Notes: generated by a model from the letters alone, not told the origin. Shown: positions 9,512 to 18,670, counted from the stretch's first letter. The stretch is 64,000 nucleotides of DNA from JAHRVQ01 sp051278195 (GCA_051278195.1 JBNMQM010000006.1:48588-112587); one strand, 5' to 3'. Numbers and translations are program-made.

Positions 9512-10168
9512 CTAACTTTGGTCGAGTGCCGAGGAAATTTTATTTTTGATCTCTTCCGTTGAACCAACCCCTTCAACACAGCGATACACTACGGAACCGT
9601 TAGAAGATTCAGACAAGTCTTGATAGAACTTCACTAACGGTTCAGTTTGTTCGCGATAAACACGCAAACGTTCCATGACTGTCGCTTCTTTATCATCGTC
9701 TCGTTGCACGAGCTCACCTCCAGATTCATCATCTTTACCTTCCACTTTCGGGGGATTGTAATGAATATGGTAAACACGCCCAGAGTCAACGTGAACGCGG
9801 CGTCCACTCAATCGCTGAATGATTTCGCTGTCCGGCACCTGGATCTCTACTACGTAATCAATGTCGACTTTTGCATCTACCATTGCCTCTGCTTGAGGAA
9901 TGGTGCGGGGAAACCCGTCGAATAGAAATCCATTCGCACAATCCGCTGATTTGATTCGGTCTTTAACCAGACCAATGATAATTTCATCTGTTACGAGCCC
10001 ACCTTTGTCCATCACTTCCTTGGCACGCTTACCTAACTCCGTGCCAGCCTTAACTGCTTCACGAAGCATGTCGCCAGTCGAAATTTGCGGAATGCCATAT
10101 TTTTCGACGATGAACTGCGCTTGAGTGCCTTTACCAACGCCAGGCGCGCCTAACAGGATAATTTTCAC
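9512..10168 (-). CDS. adk: Adenylate kinase
   Basis: Interconverts ATP + AMP and 2 ADP. The 218-residue protein has the P-loop GAPGVGKGTQA (about residues 7-17), STGDMLR, the AMP-binding FDGFPRT (about 84-90) and the long-form LID region around YHIHYNPPKVEGKDD. LID cysteines are absent, as in other Gram-negative Adk. It starts with GTG, with AGAGG upstream. It lies only 19 bases downstream of relA, so it is probably expressed with it; the usual relA neighbour here is mazG. Confidence 0.97.
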   Translation of the reverse strand: MKIILLGAPGVGKGTQAQFIVEKYGIPQISTGDMLREAVKAGTELGKRAKEVMDKGGLVTDEIIIGLVKDRIKSADCANGFLFDGFPRTIPQAEAMVDAKVDIDYVVEIQVPDSEIIQRLSGRRVHVDSGRVYHIHYNPPKVEGKDDESGGELVQRDDDKEATVMERLRVYREQTEPLVKFYQDLSESSNGSVVYRCVEGVGSTEEIKNKISSALDQS

Positions 10169-10187
10169 AGAATATGCCTCTTGCTTC

Positions 10188-12428
10188 TTAGTTTGAAATC
10201 GTAGTTCGCCGTGCGCTGATTACATTGGCGAGTTGTTCAATTTTTTTTAGAGTTCTGACCAACTCGTTCAAACTGGTCACCTCCATTACCATCGTCATTG
10301 CTACACGGTTGTTATGCTTATCGGTAATAGAATTCATTTCTATAACGTTACTTTGCTGTTCGAGAAATACGCCCGTAATTTCATGCAACAATCCTGAACG
10401 ATCATAAGCTTCCACATTGACCTTAACGGGAAACGAGCGTTTCATCGCAGTGTTCCAGTCAAGTCGCATCACGCGGCCATAGCTATCTCCCTGCAAGGCT
10501 CGAATACAGCCCTGACCATGCACGTGAATCAAACTATCGTCATCTATCAAGCCGACAATCGCATCCCCGGGTAATGGCTTACAGCAATCCTCAATGACAT
10601 AGGCTAGATCGCCAATCCCAAGCAACATTGACGTGTGGACATCTTTTGAACCTTCACGAAAGGGGAAGTCCAACTGCTTTTCAGAGCCATAGGCTTCAAG
10701 TTCTTTCGATGCTGCATCGATGACATCGAAAGAATTAATGCCACCACCACCAATGGCGGCATAAAGCTCAGAAAGCTTTGTAAACTGAAACACTGGCAAA
10801 AGTTTGTTCGGATCGATATTTTCAAATCCAAGATAACGCAGCTCTGCGAGCAAGAGCTTTTCGCCTTCAAGTGTGTTTTTACGCTTCGTCCTGTTGCCAA
10901 ACCAGGACTGAATCTTGGCCTTTGCACGACTCGTCGTTACGTAGCCTAGATGTTCGTGCAACCACTCCCTACGGGGCTCAGGATCGTCACCAGTGATGAT
11001 TTCTATCTGATCACCGGAGCGCAACTTGGTATTCAGCGCAACAACCCGATTATTCACACGCGCGCCACGACACTTGTGACCTACTTCAGTGTGAACTCGA
11101 TAGGCAAAATCGACGGGCGTGGCGCCCGGCACCATGTCGATGACGTGGCCATCTGGCGTATACAAATAGATGCGATCGAGGCTTGCTTCATCCAGCACCG
11201 CTTTTGCAATGTCGGAGACATCACCCAGCTCTTCTTGCCAATCAAGTATCTGTCGTAGCCAAGAAATTCGATCTTGGTAGGCTTTGGGTTCTTGGTTTTC
11301 TGGTTCAGAACCGTCGTAGGTTTTGTATTGCCAATGGGAGCACACACCAAACTCTGCTTCTTCATGCATATCACCAGTTCGAATCTGGATTTCAAGCACC
11401 TTGCCTTCGGGGCCGAACACGGCCGTGTGCAAAGAGCGGTAGCCGTTTTCTTTCGGCACAGCGACGTAATCATCAAATTCGCGCGGAATGTTGCGCCAGA
11501 GATTATGCACAACACCTAAAACTCGATAGCAATCACTGTCCTCGGGCACCAAAATTCGAACCGCTCGAACATCATAGACTTCAGAAAAAGAGATATCCTT
11601 ACTGCGCATTTTTCGCCAGATACTGTAAATATGCTTCGCTCGCCCTTCAAGATCGGCATCAATGTTAATGATTTTGAGCTTTTGCTTGAGTGTTTCGATG
11701 ACACGAGCGATGTATTCCTGTCGCGCTGTCCTTTTTTCGTCTAGCAAGCTCGCAATACGTTGATAAGCATCGGGCTCAAGATAACGAAAAGCGATATCTT
11801 CCAGTTCCCATTTCAAATGGCCAATACCAAGCCGGTGTGCCAAGGGGGCGTAAATATCGAAAATTTCTCGCGCCAACTTTAGCTGACGCTTGTGATTCGT
11901 TTTAGCAATACTGCGAATCGCACAGGTACGCTCAGCAAGCTTAATTAGCGCAACACGAACATCGTCAACGAGTGCAACCAACATACGTTTGGCCTGCTCT
12001 AACTGATCCGATTGTTTACCAAGCACTTTCTTCTTGTTGAACTGGATATCGCTGATCGCAGCCATACGCAGTACACCCTCGACGAGATTTGCGACATCAT
12101 CACCGAAGTTGTTGCGAACATGCTTTAACGTGATCTGGTTTTCACGAACGGCTCGATAAATGATGGCAGCAATAATGCCATCTTCATCGACATGCAACTC
12201 GGTCAGGATGTCAGCCATGTCGAGACCGATCTTGAAGCTACTTTGGCCTTCACGCCAAATACTGTTGCTCGAGATCGCTTTTTCTTCAGCTTGTTGGGAC
12301 AAATCACAAACGTTTCTGAGCCGCGACAAATTTATCTGCGGCATACGTTCATTTAACTGACACAGCCATAGTTCAAGATCGATGCTGCCATCGAAAAGCA
12401 ATGGTTGTTCCTGTCTGACTCTAACCAT
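10188..12428 (-). CDS. relA: GTP pyrophosphokinase RelA
   Basis: Ribosome-associated (p)ppGpp synthetase of the stringent response. The 746 residues comprise a degenerate N-terminal hydrolase domain, where the HD pair is replaced (AAIIYRAVREN), so it should be synthetase-only. The synthetase domain follows, with EFDDYVAVPKENGYRSLHT (about residue 316 onward; ExDD is the RelA-type signature). Then come TGS (YLYTPDGHVIDM) and a C-terminal ACT domain (YDRSGLLHEITGVF). It is preceded by rlmD with a 9-base gap and followed by adk, forming an rlmD-relA-adk unit. Confidence 0.96.
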   Translation of the reverse strand: MVRVRQEQPLLFDGSIDLELWLCQLNERMPQINLSRLRNVCDLSQQAEEKAISSNSIWREGQSSFKIGLDMADILTELHVDEDGIIAAIIYRAVRENQITLKHVRNNFGDDVANLVEGVLRMAAISDIQFNKKKVLGKQSDQLEQAKRMLVALVDDVRVALIKLAERTCAIRSIAKTNHKRQLKLAREIFDIYAPLAHRLGIGHLKWELEDIAFRYLEPDAYQRIASLLDEKRTARQEYIARVIETLKQKLKIINIDADLEGRAKHIYSIWRKMRSKDISFSEVYDVRAVRILVPEDSDCYRVLGVVHNLWRNIPREFDDYVAVPKENGYRSLHTAVFGPEGKVLEIQIRTGDMHEEAEFGVCSHWQYKTYDGSEPENQEPKAYQDRISWLRQILDWQEELGDVSDIAKAVLDEASLDRIYLYTPDGHVIDMVPGATPVDFAYRVHTEVGHKCRGARVNNRVVALNTKLRSGDQIEIITGDDPEPRREWLHEHLGYVTTSRAKAKIQSWFGNRTKRKNTLEGEKLLLAELRYLGFENIDPNKLLPVFQFTKLSELYAAIGGGGINSFDVIDAASKELEAYGSEKQLDFPFREGSKDVHTSMLLGIGDLAYVIEDCCKPLPGDAIVGLIDDDSLIHVHGQGCIRALQGDSYGRVMRLDWNTAMKRSFPVKVNVEAYDRSGLLHEITGVFLEQQSNVIEMNSITDKHNNRVAMTMVMEVTSLNELVRTLKKIEQLANVISARRTTISN

Positions 12429-12437
12429 ATGAACGCA

Positions 12438-13745
12438 TTATTTTATTGAGTATGAAAAACTTGCGATGGATTCAACATGAGTTGTGTGGGGGAACATATC
12501 TATAACACCGGCACCGTCGAAACAGTAACCATTCGAGACTAAAATTTTTGCGTCCCGAGCAAGGGTTACCGGGTTGCAGGAAACGTACACTACCCTTTCA
12601 ACCTTGCGGCTTGCAAGTTTTTTGCAGAGCGCCTCCGCACCAGTTCGAGGCGGATCAATAAGCACTTTGTTGACTTCCTGAAAGCCACTGATATCAAGGC
12701 TTTCAGAGAACAAGTCCTGAGCAATAAAAACACAGTTAGTTATGCCATTCAGGTCTGCATTAAAGCGTGCGCGCTCAACGCTTGGCTCCGAACTTTCAAC
12801 ACCAATAACACGCTCAATCTGACGCGCCATAGCCAAGCTAAAATTGCCAATGCCACAGAAGGCATCAAACACAATATCGCTTGGTTTGAGCTCAAGAAGC
12901 TTGATCGCTTTTGCGACCATTTGTCGATTGATAGAAGGGTTAACCTGCGTGAAGTCTAGCGGTAGAAATTGATAACGGACGTCAAATTGTGGCAGATGAT
13001 ATTCGAGGTACGGATTATCGTCAGCCGGAAATAATTTCGTAATGCTATCGGGTTTGCCAGGTTGCAAATAAACATGCAACGATCGATGCTCGGCAAACCC
13101 TGCAAGCGCCGCTTTGTCTTGTTCAGTCAATGGCTCCAAATGACGAAATACCAGAGCCGTAATGTCATCACCCATGGCCACTTCGATTTGTGGAATGTCT
13201 CTCACAACCGATAATTGCGCGATCAGTTCAGCCAGTTCACCGAGCAAATCACCCACGGGTTTCTTCAGCACGTAACACTGATCCGTTTCGACAATATAGG
13301 GCTTTAACTTTTCACGAAAACCAACCAAGACCTTGTCTTTTTTATCGACAAACTTCACCCCAAGACGTGCTTTGGCACGATATTGACCCACCTCACCTTG
13401 CAACGGTGGATACCAGGTTTGCGGTTGTGTATCACCGAACTCGGTTTCCACCTGCGACTGTTTAAACACTATCTGAGCTGACGGATTCATATGTTGCAAG
13501 CTACAGCCGCCGCAAAGGTCTGCGACAGGACAAGGCGCCGCTACACGATCTGCAGAACTCGTTTTTATTTCAGTAGGGCGGGCAAAGGTTTTTCGCTGCT
13601 TTCGAGTAAATGGCATCGCAACCAGCTCTTCTCCCGACAGGCTGCCATAAACCAAAAGTCGAGGGTCAGATTCCGATGCGCAATAGCCACCAGCCTGGAG
13701 CGGACCTGCTGTTATGTTTAATGGTTCAAAAACTTTTCGTGCCAT
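12438..13745 (-). CDS. rlmD: 23S rRNA (uracil-1939-C5)-methyltransferase RlmD
   Basis: Fe-S-containing RNA methyltransferase. The 435 residues include the cluster cysteines in CPVADLCGGCSLQHM (about residues 73-87), the SAM motif FDAFCGIGNFSLAMA (about 295-309), DPPRTGAEALC and the catalytic-cysteine motif VYVSCNP (about 390-396). The N-terminal TRAM domain is shorter than usual. rlmD upstream of relA is a conserved gammaproteobacterial pair. A gap of about 36 bases separates it from cysM upstream on the same strand. Confidence 0.95.
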   Translation of the reverse strand: MARKVFEPLNITAGPLQAGGYCASESDPRLLVYGSLSGEELVAMPFTRKQRKTFARPTEIKTSSADRVAAPCPVADLCGGCSLQHMNPSAQIVFKQSQVETEFGDTQPQTWYPPLQGEVGQYRAKARLGVKFVDKKDKVLVGFREKLKPYIVETDQCYVLKKPVGDLLGELAELIAQLSVVRDIPQIEVAMGDDITALVFRHLEPLTEQDKAALAGFAEHRSLHVYLQPGKPDSITKLFPADDNPYLEYHLPQFDVRYQFLPLDFTQVNPSINRQMVAKAIKLLELKPSDIVFDAFCGIGNFSLAMARQIERVIGVESSEPSVERARFNADLNGITNCVFIAQDLFSESLDISGFQEVNKVLIDPPRTGAEALCKKLASRKVERVVYVSCNPVTLARDAKILVSNGYCFDGAGVIDMFPHTTHVESIASFSYSIK

Positions 13746-13781
13746 TAGGGGCGAATGATCCGAGCTGGGAAGCCGCGTAGT

Positions 13782-14672
13782 TTACGGACTAAAGACGCCG
13801 GTAGAAAGATAACGGTCACCTCGATCGCAAACGATTGCCACAATCGTCGCATTTTCGACGGTTTTACTGAGTTCAAGTGCTCCAGCAATACTGCCACCAG
13901 AGGAAACGCCGGCAAAAATACCTTCTTCAGATGCGAGGCGCCGCATGGTCGATTCTGCCGTTTCTTGATCCATCTCAATAATGCGGTGGACCTGGCGCTT
14001 ATTATATATTTTTGGTAAATACGCTTCGGGCCATCGGCGTATACCGGGAATCGCAGATCCCTCCACGGGCTGCAGTCCAATTATTTCAACTTCAGGCTTT
14101 ACCTCGGCCAGGTATCGAGACACGCCCATAATCGTACCTGTAGTGCCCATTGAGCTAATAAAGTGAGTAATTTCACCGTTTGTTTGGCGCATCAGCTCTG
14201 GACCGGTGCCCTTGTAGTGGGCGAGCGGATTATCGGGGTTCGCAAACTGATCCAACACAATGCCCTGGCCATCAAGTTGCATCTGTTCGGCAAGATCTCG
14301 CGCGCCCTCCATACCCTCTTGTTGGGTAACGCTAATCAGCTCAGCACCATAAGCTGACATCGCCAGCTTTCTTTCCTCACTCATGTGCGCTGGCATAATC
14401 AGTTTCATGTGATAGCCCTTGATGGCCGCCGCCATGGCTAACGCAATGCCGGTATTACCGCTGGTTGCCTCGATCAACGTATCACCCGGTTTAATATCAC
14501 CGCGTTTTTCGGCCTCGACAATCATGCTCATCGCGGCTCGATCCTTGACAGACCCAGCTGGATTGTTGCCTTCAATTTTAGCGAGAATAATATTGCTTGA
14601 ATCACCAGGCAAACGCTGTAAGCGCACCAGAGGTGTTTCACCAATCGTTGATTCTATCGTTGGATATTTCAT
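13782..14672 (-). CDS. cysM: Cysteine synthase B
   Basis: PLP enzyme that makes cysteine from O-acetylserine and sulphide or thiosulphate. The 296-residue protein shows the PLP-lysine motif NPAGSVKDRAA (about residues 40-50), EATSGNTGIALA, and the glycine loop SSMGTTGTIMG. The ATG at 14672 (MKYPTIESTIGETPLVRL) matches the family N-terminus. The open frame extends 23 codons further, but those residues look untranslated. The cysM-rlmD-relA order is the one seen downstream of gacS in pseudomonads. Confidence 0.94.
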   Translation of the reverse strand: MKYPTIESTIGETPLVRLQRLPGDSSNIILAKIEGNNPAGSVKDRAAMSMIVEAEKRGDIKPGDTLIEATSGNTGIALAMAAAIKGYHMKLIMPAHMSEERKLAMSAYGAELISVTQQEGMEGARDLAEQMQLDGQGIVLDQFANPDNPLAHYKGTGPELMRQTNGEITHFISSMGTTGTIMGVSRYLAEVKPEVEIIGLQPVEGSAIPGIRRWPEAYLPKIYNKRQVHRIIEMDQETAESTMRRLASEEGIFAGVSSGGSIAGALELSKTVENATIVAIVCDRGDRYLSTGVFSP

Positions 14673-14754
14673 AAGTTGCCGGTATTTGTGATCACGAACA
14701 TAATAGGAGATGTAAAGGCTTTCATATAATATCAGGATCATCTAAATAAATTCA

Positions 14755-14775
14755 TTTGAGGCATATGTCCTCAAA
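14755..14775. promoter_or_regulatory. Inverted repeat between cysM and the REC-Hpt gene
   Basis: tttgagg-catatgt-cctcaaa: perfect 7-base arms around a 7-base spacer, 38 bases before the REC-Hpt start and in the divergent promoter region. It could be an operator for either gene; no regulator is identified. Confidence 0.4.
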
Positions 14776-14812
14776 CGCAGACTAAAGCGTACCTCAATAG
14801 AGAGGCGAGCAC

Positions 14813-15619
14813 ATGACAAAGCCGCCAGGCAAACAGCCCTACCAATTGTTGGCGGTAGACGACAACGAACTCAACCTTGGCTTGTTTCGTTTGTTTCTTA
14901 CCCAACAGGGCCACGTTGTCACGTCAGTGAACAATCCATTCGATGCCATAGAGCTCGTCAAAAAAGAGACCTTTGATCTCATTTTTACTGATATTCAAAT
15001 GCCTGGCATGACGGGTATAGAGGCAAGCAAGAAAATGCGTGAGAGTGGCTTCAGGGGTCCTATCATCGCGATCACGGCGCATCTGTCAAATCTCGAAGAA
15101 CTCGAAATTGAAGCGTCTGCAGTTAACGACGTTCTTTTTAAACCTGTTACCAAACCAGACCTCGGCAGAGTCATCGAGCAATGGCTAGGTGGTAGCAACG
15201 AAGAGAGCGACGAAGAGGGCAACACTTCCAGCCAACTCAATACTGACTCTCAAAGCGTGATTAAGGCGCCGACAAAACTATACGATCTAGATATCGCCCT
15301 GGCGCGCGCCAACGAGTCACCTGAATTAGCCACAGAAATGCTGAATCTACTGGTTCAAAGCCTACTAGAAGCTATGCACGACTTGAGCGGCTTTAGCCGC
15401 TTGAATGCTAAGGACGACCCTGACGCATTGGCGCAAGGACTACACAAACTCCTCGGCGGCGTGCGTTTTTCAGGCGCAACCCAACTCGAGGCAGAACTTG
15501 AACAGCTGAGACATCTAGTGCAACAGGGTACATTTGACGAGAAAAATATTGAGGCGCTCAAAAAGAAAATTCAAGACCTTGCAGATTGGGCGTTAGAGAA
15601 TCCAACACCGTTTATTTAG
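14813..15619 (+). CDS. Orphan receiver-Hpt phosphorelay protein
   Basis: 268 residues in two parts. The receiver domain (about 10-125) has acidic D16/D17, phospho-acceptor D60 in FTDIQMPG, T88 and K110 in FKP. An acidic linker (about 128-150) leads to an Hpt domain (about 155-260) with H211 in LHKLLGGVRFSG, a segment like the GacS/BarA Hpt. There is no sensor, HAMP, dimerisation histidine or ATPase domain, so it cannot phosphorylate itself and must be fed by a separate kinase. The start has GAGAGG upstream. Its place, divergent from cysM-rlmD-relA, is the place of gacS/barA in other gammaproteobacteria, so it may be a reduced GacS/BarA. The stop overlaps the convergent acpS by four bases. Confidence 0.88.
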   Translation: MTKPPGKQPYQLLAVDDNELNLGLFRLFLTQQGHVVTSVNNPFDAIELVKKETFDLIFTDIQMPGMTGIEASKKMRESGFRGPIIAITAHLSNLEELEIEASAVNDVLFKPVTKPDLGRVIEQWLGGSNEESDEEGNTSSQLNTDSQSVIKAPTKLYDLDIALARANESPELATEMLNLLVQSLLEAMHDLSGFSRLNAKDDPDALAQGLHKLLGGVRFSGATQLEAELEQLRHLVQQGTFDEKNIEALKKKIQDLADWALENPTPFI

Positions 15620-15996
15620 CGGGTTTCTGCGACGACGAATGCGAGTGCATGATCTCTTTCGTCCGATAAGCTGATATGTAAGTGCACAATGCCGTTTTTT
15701 TCAGCAACGCCTGCTGCATCGCCAACCAAGTTCACCTGCGGCTTACCGGCAACATCATGGCTTATTTGTATAGTTCTGAATGTCACACCATGACGCATAC
15801 CAGTGCCCAACGCCTTCGACACTGCTTCTTTAGCGGCAAAGCGTTTTGCTAGAAAATACTCCGGTGCTCTGGTGACTGCAAAATCAACCAGCTCCTTTTC
15901 GGCCAATATTTTTTGCGCAAAACGATCACCGAACCTGTCGAGGCTGCTCCGTATACGCGAGACTAAAACCAAGTCTGTGCCAATACCCTTGATCAC
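15616..15996 (-). CDS. acpS: Holo-[acyl-carrier-protein] synthase
   Basis: Transfers 4'-phosphopantetheine from CoA to ACP. The 126-residue protein has the conserved GIGTDLV (about residues 4-10) and the Mg/CoA motif FLAKRFAAKEAVSKALGTG (about 48-66), and ends with LHISLSDERDHALAFV. It starts with GTG, overlapping the recO stop (GTGA). The usual pdxJ gene between recO and acpS is missing here. Confidence 0.95.
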   Translation of the reverse strand: MIKGIGTDLVLVSRIRSSLDRFGDRFAQKILAEKELVDFAVTRAPEYFLAKRFAAKEAVSKALGTGMRHGVTFRTIQISHDVAGKPQVNLVGDAAGVAEKNGIVHLHISLSDERDHALAFVVAETR

Positions 15997-16703
15997 TCGC
16001 GACGCCCAACATTTAGCTTTTGGAACAGTTCGCGGCTATTTAGCGGCTTGTCGCCCAACAACCTGGCTATGGCCTGACGCGCAATTTTTCGTGCCGCCGC
16101 TTCCACTGCCTCAGAGTCTAGTTCATCGTCAGCAATAGCCAAAAGGTGGTGGCCGGCATAACTGGAATCCGTCTCAGCTGACAACGCTCGAAAACCTTCA
16201 TCGGGCACAAATCGATAGAACTTGCCGGGATCTATAAAGTCGCCCGTAGAGGCTTCAATACCAAACGAAATTCCGTAACCCAACTCGTCTAACAGACGTA
16301 GTTCAAATCGTCGTAACTGAATTTGATACTGGTCATCGGCCACCAGCGTTAACAACAGAGATTGATAAGCAGAAAAGAGTCCGGGCACCTTCTCAAACTT
16401 ACCGAGCAAGCGCATCAACAGTTCGTTAGCATACATTCCAAGCAGCAAGCGGTCGCCAGTAAGGTAGTGCATCGCACCTGCATCCAACTTCGAGATCGAT
16501 TTCAGCTCACCTTTGCCTAGGTAGGAAACCAACAACGGCGTAAAGGGTTGTACCGCACCGGACTTACCTCGACCACCGCGTTGCACCGCGGCAACACGGC
16601 CTTCGTGCTGGGTAAACATTTCTAGAATCAAACTGGTGTCTCGATACTTTCGAGCGTGCAGGATATAGGCCGGCATCAACTCCGGTAGCGAGCTAGCACG
16701 CAT
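15993..16703 (-). CDS. recO: DNA repair protein RecO
   Basis: Mediator that loads RecA on SSB-coated DNA with RecR. The 236 residues begin with the OB-fold segment AYILHARKYRDTSLILEMFT, typical of RecO, followed by RGGRGK and a helical domain with YANELLMRLL and FELRLLDELGYG. The zinc-finger cysteines of some RecO proteins are absent, as in many gammaproteobacteria. ATG at 16703 or the internal ATG 9 codons later could both be starts. It sits 14 bases after era in a long minus-strand operon. Confidence 0.92.
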   Translation of the reverse strand: MRASSLPELMPAYILHARKYRDTSLILEMFTQHEGRVAAVQRGGRGKSGAVQPFTPLLVSYLGKGELKSISKLDAGAMHYLTGDRLLLGMYANELLMRLLGKFEKVPGLFSAYQSLLLTLVADDQYQIQLRRFELRLLDELGYGISFGIEASTGDFIDPGKFYRFVPDEGFRALSAETDSSYAGHHLLAIADDELDSEAVEAAARKIARQAIARLLGDKPLNSRELFQKLNVGRRE

Positions 16704-16717
16704 GTCGCACCGGGCGC

Positions 16718-17611
16718 TCAGACATCGTCAAAGCCGAGGCTCTTGAGCGCACGGTCATCATCGGACCAGTTTGCCTTGACCTTAACCCAGACGTTCAACA
16801 TGACCTTACGATCCAACAAGGTTTCGATATCCAAACGGGCATCAGTACCAATCCGTTTTAGCTTCTCACCTTTCTTGCCGATCAAAATCGCTTTCTGACC
16901 ATCTCTTTCAACAAATACAATCGCTTCAATGTGAATCGTCTTACCAGAATCCTTAAAGGATTCAATTTGAATGGTCGCAGAATAAGGCACTTCTTCGCCT
17001 AGCTGACGCATAATTTTTTCCCGCAACATTTCAGCGACCATAAATCGCGTGCTGCGATCGGTGATCTGGTCGTCAGGAAAAAGCGCGTCACCTGATGGTA
17101 ATTTGCTCTCTATCAACGACTCGAGACGATCTACATTCTCACCCTGCTCCGCCGCGATAGGTACCAGTTCAGCACCAGGAAATTTGCTCTGGAGCTGAGC
17201 AAGGTACGGCAGCAATTGTTGTTTATCCTTGACGAGATCTACCTTGTTGATCGCGATAATCAAATGGTCTTTATGGCGCCGGACCGTCTCGGCCGCAATC
17301 TCGTCATCGTCATGCCACTCCATTCTATCGAGTACAAACACAACAACATCAACATCTCGAACCACGCTCTTTGCGCTACGGTTCATATAGCGATTAATGG
17401 CACGGGTTTCCTTACCATGAATACCCGGCGTATCAACATACAGAAACTGACAGTTCGGTGTGGTCTTGATGCCGAGCAATTGGTGCCGAGTCGTTTGAGG
17501 TTTTTTAGAGGTGATGCTGACCTTCTGCCCCATAATATTGTTTAGCAAGGTCGACTTGCCAACATTGGGGCGGCCAATAATAGCCACATAACCACAACGG
17601 GTCTTATTCAT
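16718..17611 (-). CDS. era: GTPase Era
   Basis: Ribosome-assembly GTPase that binds the 3' end of 16S rRNA. The 297 residues include G1 GRPNVGKSTLLN (about residues 13-24), G3 DTPGIH, G4 NKVD, and the C-terminal KH domain with ILIGKKGEKLKRIG (about 240-253). The start overlaps the end of rnc by 8 bases, the usual rnc-era coupling. Confidence 0.97.
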   Translation of the reverse strand: MNKTRCGYVAIIGRPNVGKSTLLNNIMGQKVSITSKKPQTTRHQLLGIKTTPNCQFLYVDTPGIHGKETRAINRYMNRSAKSVVRDVDVVVFVLDRMEWHDDDEIAAETVRRHKDHLIIAINKVDLVKDKQQLLPYLAQLQSKFPGAELVPIAAEQGENVDRLESLIESKLPSGDALFPDDQITDRSTRFMVAEMLREKIMRQLGEEVPYSATIQIESFKDSGKTIHIEAIVFVERDGQKAILIGKKGEKLKRIGTDARLDIETLLDRKVMLNVWVKVKANWSDDDRALKSLGFDDV

Positions 17612-18296
17612 GAGGTTGATCCACGCCGATGGCGATTAGAGCAGCTTCTGCTGCATTTTGTTCAGCGATTCGCCGACTGGTACCTTTGGCGGTAACGTTT
17701 TCAGTCAGGGTACGAAAGCTCAGTTGCACCGTAAAAGTCTGCGCATGCGCCTCACCCTCGGTGACGAGCACCTCGTAGTCGGGTAAATCTTCTTTGCGGC
17801 TTTGCAGGTGTTCTTGCAATCGCGATTTGGCGTCTTTAAGCACCTGGTCGAGGGACAGTGCCGAAAGGCGATCGGCAAACCAACTGTGCAACAAGTTCCT
17901 CGTGACTTCAAAACCTGCTTCCCCGTATACAGCGGCAACGATCGCTTCCAATGCATCAGAGAGAATTGAATCGCGATTGAACCCACCACTTTTGAGTTCA
18001 CCTACCCCCATAACCAAAAAGTCGCCCAGTTCCATTTCTCGAGCGATAGAAGCCAACGTTTTTTGCTTAACCATTAGTGCTCGAAGGCGACTCAGGTGAC
18101 CCTCGGTGGCGGTAGGAAATTGAGCATAGAGGGATTCAGCAATGATGAAATTGAGTACACCGTCACCCAGAAATTCCAAACGTTCATTGTTGTGAGAGGA
18201 ATAACTACGATGCGTCACTGACTGGACCAGGACATTTTTATCCTGAAATTCGTAGCCGATTTTTCTTTCGAGTTTCTCGATTGCGGCAGGGATCAA
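17604..18296 (-). CDS. rnc: Ribonuclease III
   Basis: Double-strand-specific endoribonuclease for rRNA and mRNA processing. The 230 residues have the catalytic signature NERLEFLGDGVLNFI (about residues 37-51), the second acidic site SDALEAIVAAVYGEAG (about 113-128) and a C-terminal dsRNA-binding domain ending GTSRRIAEQNAAEAAL. The start codon is TTG at 18296, overlapping the TGA of the upstream gene. The neighbours lepB, DUF4845 gene and era are canonical. Confidence 0.96.
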   Translation of the reverse strand: MIPAAIEKLERKIGYEFQDKNVLVQSVTHRSYSSHNNERLEFLGDGVLNFIIAESLYAQFPTATEGHLSRLRALMVKQKTLASIAREMELGDFLVMGVGELKSGGFNRDSILSDALEAIVAAVYGEAGFEVTRNLLHSWFADRLSALSLDQVLKDAKSRLQEHLQSRKEDLPDYEVLVTEGEAHAQTFTVQLSFRTLTENVTAKGTSRRIAEQNAAEAALIAIGVDQPHE

Positions 18297-18670
18297 TTGC
18301 GCAGCTCTACTTCCTTGTTGAATGACGCAATCATGTCAAGATTAGAAACAACCGGAACACGTATCTCGTAATCCAGAACTAGCTCAGTACCATTCTTGGT
18401 GCGGTTGATTTCAAGGTGATCGGCAATCTTGAAGTCTCGAATGTTATTCAACTTTAGGCGGTTAGTGACGATCTTTGATATCTCCGATTTAGTCTTGATT
18501 GCCATGCCATCTTCTTCTGCCATTTTGTCCAGTAGGTTCGAGATGGTGCTGTGGTCCATGTAGACAGGAAACAATTTAGTGCCGACTGACAACAAACCAC
18601 CAAAAACTAGAATCAGAATTAGCCATCCAGCAAAACCGACCCCACGCTGGTGGAAAGGAAGTGATCGCAT
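18293..18670 (-). CDS. DUF4845 single-pass membrane protein
   Basis: Uncharacterised family found between lepB and rnc in many gammaproteobacteria and betaproteobacteria. After the start at 18670 (MRSLPFHQRGVGFAG) comes one hydrophobic segment (about residues 11-33), then a soluble, presumably periplasmic domain. I chose this ATG because AAGGAG stands 6 bases upstream. An ATG 9 codons earlier has no such site. The role is unknown. It is coupled to rnc by a TTGA overlap. Confidence 0.88.
   Translation of the reverse strand: MRSLPFHQRGVGFAGWLILILVFGGLLSVGTKLFPVYMDHSTISNLLDKMAEEDGMAIKTKSEISKIVTNRLKLNNIRDFKIADHLEINRTKNGTELVLDYEIRVPVVSNLDMIASFNKEVELRN

Noticed and set aside
8818..9549. Plus-strand frames of leucine/phenylalanine-rich protein over the H1-like gene
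   Set aside because: They are the complement of the AAG/AAA-rich lysine repeat. The minus-strand frame has the start signal and terminator.
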